Shown: piece by piece, positions 5,556-7,797 of the stretch | How the letters are laid out: every line of letters starts with the position of its first letter | Numbering within the stretch: the stretch's first letter is position 1 | Assembly (NCBI GenBank): GCA_018691945.1 | Contig: JABHJJ010000141.1 | Span: 1-7,797, forward strand | DNA: 7,797 nt | Direction: 5' to 3' | Origin: Candidatus Nitrosopelagicus sp. | GTDB taxonomy: Archaea > Thermoproteota > Nitrososphaeria > Nitrososphaerales > Nitrosopumilaceae | Translations under genes and position numbers: made by a program | The notes under the pieces: model-generated | Databases searched by the model: none | Told to the model about the DNA's origin: nothing | What the model saw: only the letters and a program-made list of their open reading frames with translations

Positions 5556-6295
5556 CTGGAAAAGTGTATTTAGTTGGTGCAGGACCTGGAGATCCAAAAT
5601 TAATTACATTGCGTGCTGTTGAATTATTAAAAGTAGCAGATGTTGTTCTTTATGATCGACTAGTTAGTAAAAAAATAATTTCTATAATTCCAAAACGCAC
5701 AAAAGTAATTTACGTTGGTCGTGCAGTTGGTGATGATACACGACATCAAGATGGAACAAATGAATTAATGGTAAAGTATGCAAAATTAAACAAAATTGTT
5801 GTTAGACTGAAGGGTGGTGATCCAATTATCTTTGGACGTGGTGGAGAAGAAGCAGAATTTTTGAAATCATTTAAAGTAAAATATGAAATAGTTCCTGGAA
5901 TCACTTCTGGAATTGGCTCTGCAACGTACGCTGGAATCCCATTAACACATAGAAAATTTGCATCATCTGTAGTATTTGTCACTGGTCACGAGGACCCAGA
6001 AAAAAATGAGGAAATTGTAAAATGGAAAAAACTTGCAAAATCAGTTGATACTATTGTTATAATGATGGGTCTTTCAAGACTTGGAATCATATCAAAACAA
6101 CTTATTGAAGGCGGAATGAAAAAATCAACTCCTGTTGCAGTTATTCAAAATGGAACAACACCAAAACAAAAAATGATTATTGGTACTTTGACTAATATTG
6201 CAAACAAAGTTAAAAAAGAAAAAATGTCCCCTCCTGCAAATATAATTATAGGTGAAGTTGTTAATCTACATAAAATTATAGGATGGAAAAAATGA
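5552..6295 (+). CDS. cobA: Uroporphyrinogen-III C-methyltransferase (SUMT)
   Basis: SUMT transfers two methyl groups from S-adenosylmethionine to C2 and C7 of uroporphyrinogen III, giving precorrin-2, the entry to siroheme, alternative haem and cobalamin. The 247 residues are a complete single-domain enzyme. The SAM-binding loop VGAGPGDPKLITL is at 8-20, followed by VVLYDRLVS (31-39), the signature RLKGGDPIIFGRGGEE at 85-100, the VPGITSGIGSATYAGIPLTHR segment and a TGHED strand. There is no CysG-type dehydrogenase/chelatase domain and no fused HemD. ATG 5552 overlaps the hemC stop in ATGA, with a purine-rich GAGTGG eight bases before. The gene lies between hemC and hemD, so the operon order does not follow the reaction order. 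Its product's fate (haem or B12) cannot be read from this window; ammonia-oxidising thaumarchaea are known cobalamin producers. Confidence 0.94.
   Translation: MTGKVYLVGAGPGDPKLITLRAVELLKVADVVLYDRLVSKKIISIIPKRTKVIYVGRAVGDDTRHQDGTNELMVKYAKLNKIVVRLKGGDPIIFGRGGEEAEFLKSFKVKYEIVPGITSGIGSATYAGIPLTHRKFASSVVFVTGHEDPEKNEEIVKWKKLAKSVDTIVIMMGLSRLGIISKQLIEGGMKKSTPVAVIQNGTTPKQKMIIGTLTNIANKVKKEKMSPPANIIIGEVVNLHKIIGWKK
6280..6286 (+). promoter_or_regulatory. Shine-Dalgarno-like site of hemD (decides start)
   Basis: AGGATGG lies five bases before ATG 6292 and includes most of an in-frame ATG at 6283. Treating it as a ribosome-binding site makes 6292 the start, which then overlaps the SUMT stop in ATGA like the other junctions of this operon. 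Confidence 0.45.
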
Positions 6296-7092
6296 GTCAA
6301 GAAAAAACCATTGCCATCACCCGTTCAAAAGATGACTCTGAAGAATTCATCGAATTAATTACAAAACATGATGCAATTCCAATCACTCTACCAACTATTG
6401 AACTTGTTAGTAAGGGTGAGAAAATCGTTGATGAATTCTTAAATTCTGTAAAAACTGAAAATCCGGATTTTTCTGTTTTTATGAGTTCCAAAGCTGTAAA
6501 ATTATTAATTGAAAGTTCCAAAAAAACATCAAAATTTGATGAACTACAACTTGCAATTGCCAATACCATTGTAATCGCAGTTGGTCCTAAAACTAAAGAT
6601 GCACTAGAAAATGAAAACATCAAAGTTTCATACATGCCAACAAGATACTCTTCTGTTGGTGTTGGGGAGGTTTTTACAAAATTAAACGCTGTTGGGAAAA
6701 AGGTAATTGTTCCTAGAAGTGGTGCCTCTACCCCATTTCTTAAGGATCTTCTTGAAAAAATTGGACTTGAAATTATTGAATTATATCTTTATGATGTATG
6801 TGCATTTAGCGATACTTCTCAATGGAATGAATTTAGAACTCTTTTTTCACAAAATTCTATTGATGGATTAATATTCACAAGTGCTTCTTCTGTTAGAGCA
6901 TTTTTTGAAATAATGACAAAAGACTTTGAACATTCTCAGCTTTTAGAAAACCTTGACAAAACTAAGGTAATATCAATTGGTCCATTCACTGCAGATGAAC
7001 TAAAAAAATTCAATGTCCAAAATATTATTGCTGATGTTCATACTGTAGCTGGCTCTGTTGATGTAATTGTTAATGAACTCTCATTAGCTTGA
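6292..7092 (+). CDS. hemD: Uroporphyrinogen-III synthase
   Basis: HemD inverts ring D of hydroxymethylbilane and closes the macrocycle to uroporphyrinogen III. The family is poorly conserved, but the 266 residues show its two-domain plan: TIAITRSKDDSEEFIELI at the start, the ITLPTIELV strand, FSVFMSSKAVKLLIE, IVIAVGPKTKDALE, VPRSGASTPFLKDLL, IIELYLYDV, DGLIFTSASSVRAFFE and KVISIGPFTADELKKF. The repeated pattern of SS/SAS-V-x-x-hh and GPxTxxxL is what identifies HemD. ATG 6292 overlaps the SUMT stop by four bases and has AGGATGG in front; an in-frame ATG at 6283 would add only MEK. Being last in hemL-hemC-SUMT-hemD strengthens the call. Confidence 0.92.
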   Translation: MSQEKTIAITRSKDDSEEFIELITKHDAIPITLPTIELVSKGEKIVDEFLNSVKTENPDFSVFMSSKAVKLLIESSKKTSKFDELQLAIANTIVIAVGPKTKDALENENIKVSYMPTRYSSVGVGEVFTKLNAVGKKVIVPRSGASTPFLKDLLEKIGLEIIELYLYDVCAFSDTSQWNEFRTLFSQNSIDGLIFTSASSVRAFFEIMTKDFEHSQLLENLDKTKVISIGPFTADELKKFNVQNIIADVHTVAGSVDVIVNELSLA

Positions 7093-7122
7093 CCTATTTA
7101 GCCTAGCCTAAATTTACTCGGA

Positions 7123-7132
7123 TTTTTATAAT
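7123..7132 (+). promoter_or_regulatory. TATA-like box before sufB
   Basis: TTTTTATAAT is centred about 26 bases before the sufB ATG at 7153, in a 60-base gap after hemD. It suits a leaderless start and suggests sufB is transcribed separately from the tetrapyrrole operon. A tandem GCCTAGCCTA lies just upstream at 7101-7110. Confidence 0.5.
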
Positions 7133-7152
7133 AACGTCGTTGTATTTTGTTT

Positions 7153-7797
7153 ATGGCAACAGAAAACTTTGATATGGATTATTCCAAATATGATTTCAAA
7201 GACTCTACTGAAATGTATGTGCACTTGAGCAAAAAAGGTCTTTCAAAAGATACTGTAATTGGAATTAGCAAAATGAAAGATGAACCACAGTGGATGTTAG
7301 ATTTTAGATTACGATCGTATGAAGCATTCATGAAAAAACCTATGCCAAAATGGGGTGCAGATCTCAGTCATATTGATTTTCAAAATATTTACTATTATGC
7401 AAAAGCTTCAGAAAAAACCGAAAAAAATTGGGATGATGTCCCTGAAGATGTAAAAAACACATTTGATAAACTAGGTATCCCTGAAGCAGAAAAAAAATTC
7501 CTTGCTGGTGTAGGTGCTCAGTATGAATCTGAAGTAGTTTATCATAGTCTGAGAGAGGATTTAGCAAAACAAGGTGTTCTATTTTTGGATACTGATAGTG
7601 CTCTAAAAGAACACCCCGAAATATTCAAAAAATACTTTGGAAAAATGATTCCTCCAGAAGATAACAAATTTGCCGCATTAAACAGTGCAGTATGGAGTGG
7701 TGGTTCATTCATCTACATTCCTCCTGGTGTTAAAGTTGACATGCCATTACAAGCTTACTTTAGAATTAACGCAGAGAATATCGGTCAATTTGAAAGA
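7153..7797 (+). CDS. sufB: Fe-S cluster assembly protein SufB, N-terminal part (3' partial)
   Basis: SufB is the scaffold on which the SUF system builds iron-sulphur clusters, acting with the SufC ATPase and SufD. An open frame runs from ATG 7153 through 215 codons to the window edge with no stop; full-length SufB is about 460-480 residues, so slightly under half is visible. Typical SufB stretches are present: [22 protein letters not shown] (about 39-60), then [33 protein letters not shown], and near the end [17 protein letters not shown] followed by [17 protein letters not shown]. These set it apart from SufD, which lacks the N-terminal block. Methionine 1 is preceded by a TATA-like box and no ribosome-binding site, as for a leaderless mRNA. 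No sufC lies immediately upstream; it may be downstream or elsewhere. Confidence 0.95.
   Translation, partial: MATENFDMDYSKYDFKDSTEMYVHLSKKGLSKDTVIGISKMKDEPQWMLDFRLRSYEAFMKKPMPKWGADLSHIDFQNIYYYAKASEKTEKNWDDVPEDVKNTFDKLGIPEAEKKFLAGVGAQYESEVVYHSLREDLAKQGVLFLDTDSALKEHPEIFKKYFGKMIPPEDNKFAALNSAVWSGGSFIYIPPGVKVDMPLQAYFRINAENIGQFER

Noticed and set aside
5746..5982. 78-codon open frame on the - strand inside SUMT
   Set aside because: It is antisense to the most conserved SUMT motif (GGDPIIFGRGGEE) and shows no independent support.
6297..6635. 112-codon open frame on the - strand inside hemD
   Set aside because: It is antisense to the N-terminal half of HemD; its Ser/Phe/Ile-rich composition is the expected mirror of Glu/Lys/Asn codons.
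7364..7567. 67-codon open frame on the - strand near the right edge
   Set aside because: It lies inside sufB on the opposite strand; the sufB frame from 7153 is open to the window end with clear family motifs.
1..7797. A novel defence, mobile or other undescribed multi-gene system
   Set aside because: Every substantial frame is explained by a conserved housekeeping family; there are no integrases, transposases, repeat arrays or clusters of unknown genes.

Overview
The window is AT-rich and carries conserved archaeal housekeeping genes. The organism is most likely an ammonia-oxidising thaumarchaeon (Nitrosopumilus/Nitrosarchaeum-like). Three things point there: archaeal-type genes (exosome Rrp42, ribosomal L37Ae, KEOPS Pcc1, prefoldin beta, XPF nuclease, Nob1), a tetrapyrrole cluster from glutamate-1-semialdehyde to precorrin-2, and Lys/Asn/Ile-rich proteins. 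The genus is an inference from protein character, not from a search.

Layout. (1) Positions 2-1101, + strand: the tail of the archaeal exosome super-operon, with the C-terminus of Rrp42, then L37Ae, Pcc1 and prefoldin beta. (2) 1141-1827, + strand: a short XPF/ERCC4-type nuclease. (3) 1824-3114, - strand: NAD kinase followed by the rRNA-processing endonuclease Nob1, both read from TTG start codons. Nob1 and XPF converge so tightly that one CTAG supplies both stop codons. (4) 3115-3342: a divergent intergenic region with TATA-like boxes for both directions and operator-like repeats. (5) 3343-7092, + strand: hemL-hemC-SUMT-hemD, a co-directional operon in which each start overlaps the previous stop by four bases. 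(6) 7093-7152: a short promoter gap. (7) 7153 to the window end: the N-terminal 215 codons of sufB, running off the edge.

How the genes work together. HemL makes 5-aminolevulinate, HemC polymerises porphobilinogen to hydroxymethylbilane, HemD closes the ring to uroporphyrinogen III, and SUMT methylates it to precorrin-2, the branch point to siroheme/haem and cobalamin. The earlier hemA and the intermediate hemB are not in the window. The exosome-linked genes serve RNA decay, translation, tRNA modification and protein folding. Nob1 matures small-subunit rRNA. NAD kinase supplies NADP. SufB belongs to Fe-S cluster assembly.

Wherever a gene has an upstream gap, an AT-rich TATA-like box lies about 25-30 bases before the chosen start, the pattern expected of leaderless archaeal transcripts. 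No mobile element, CRISPR array, tRNA or rRNA was found, and I see no undescribed multi-gene system. The points worth a second look are gene-junction architecture, start codons and the hemL/nadK divergent promoter.
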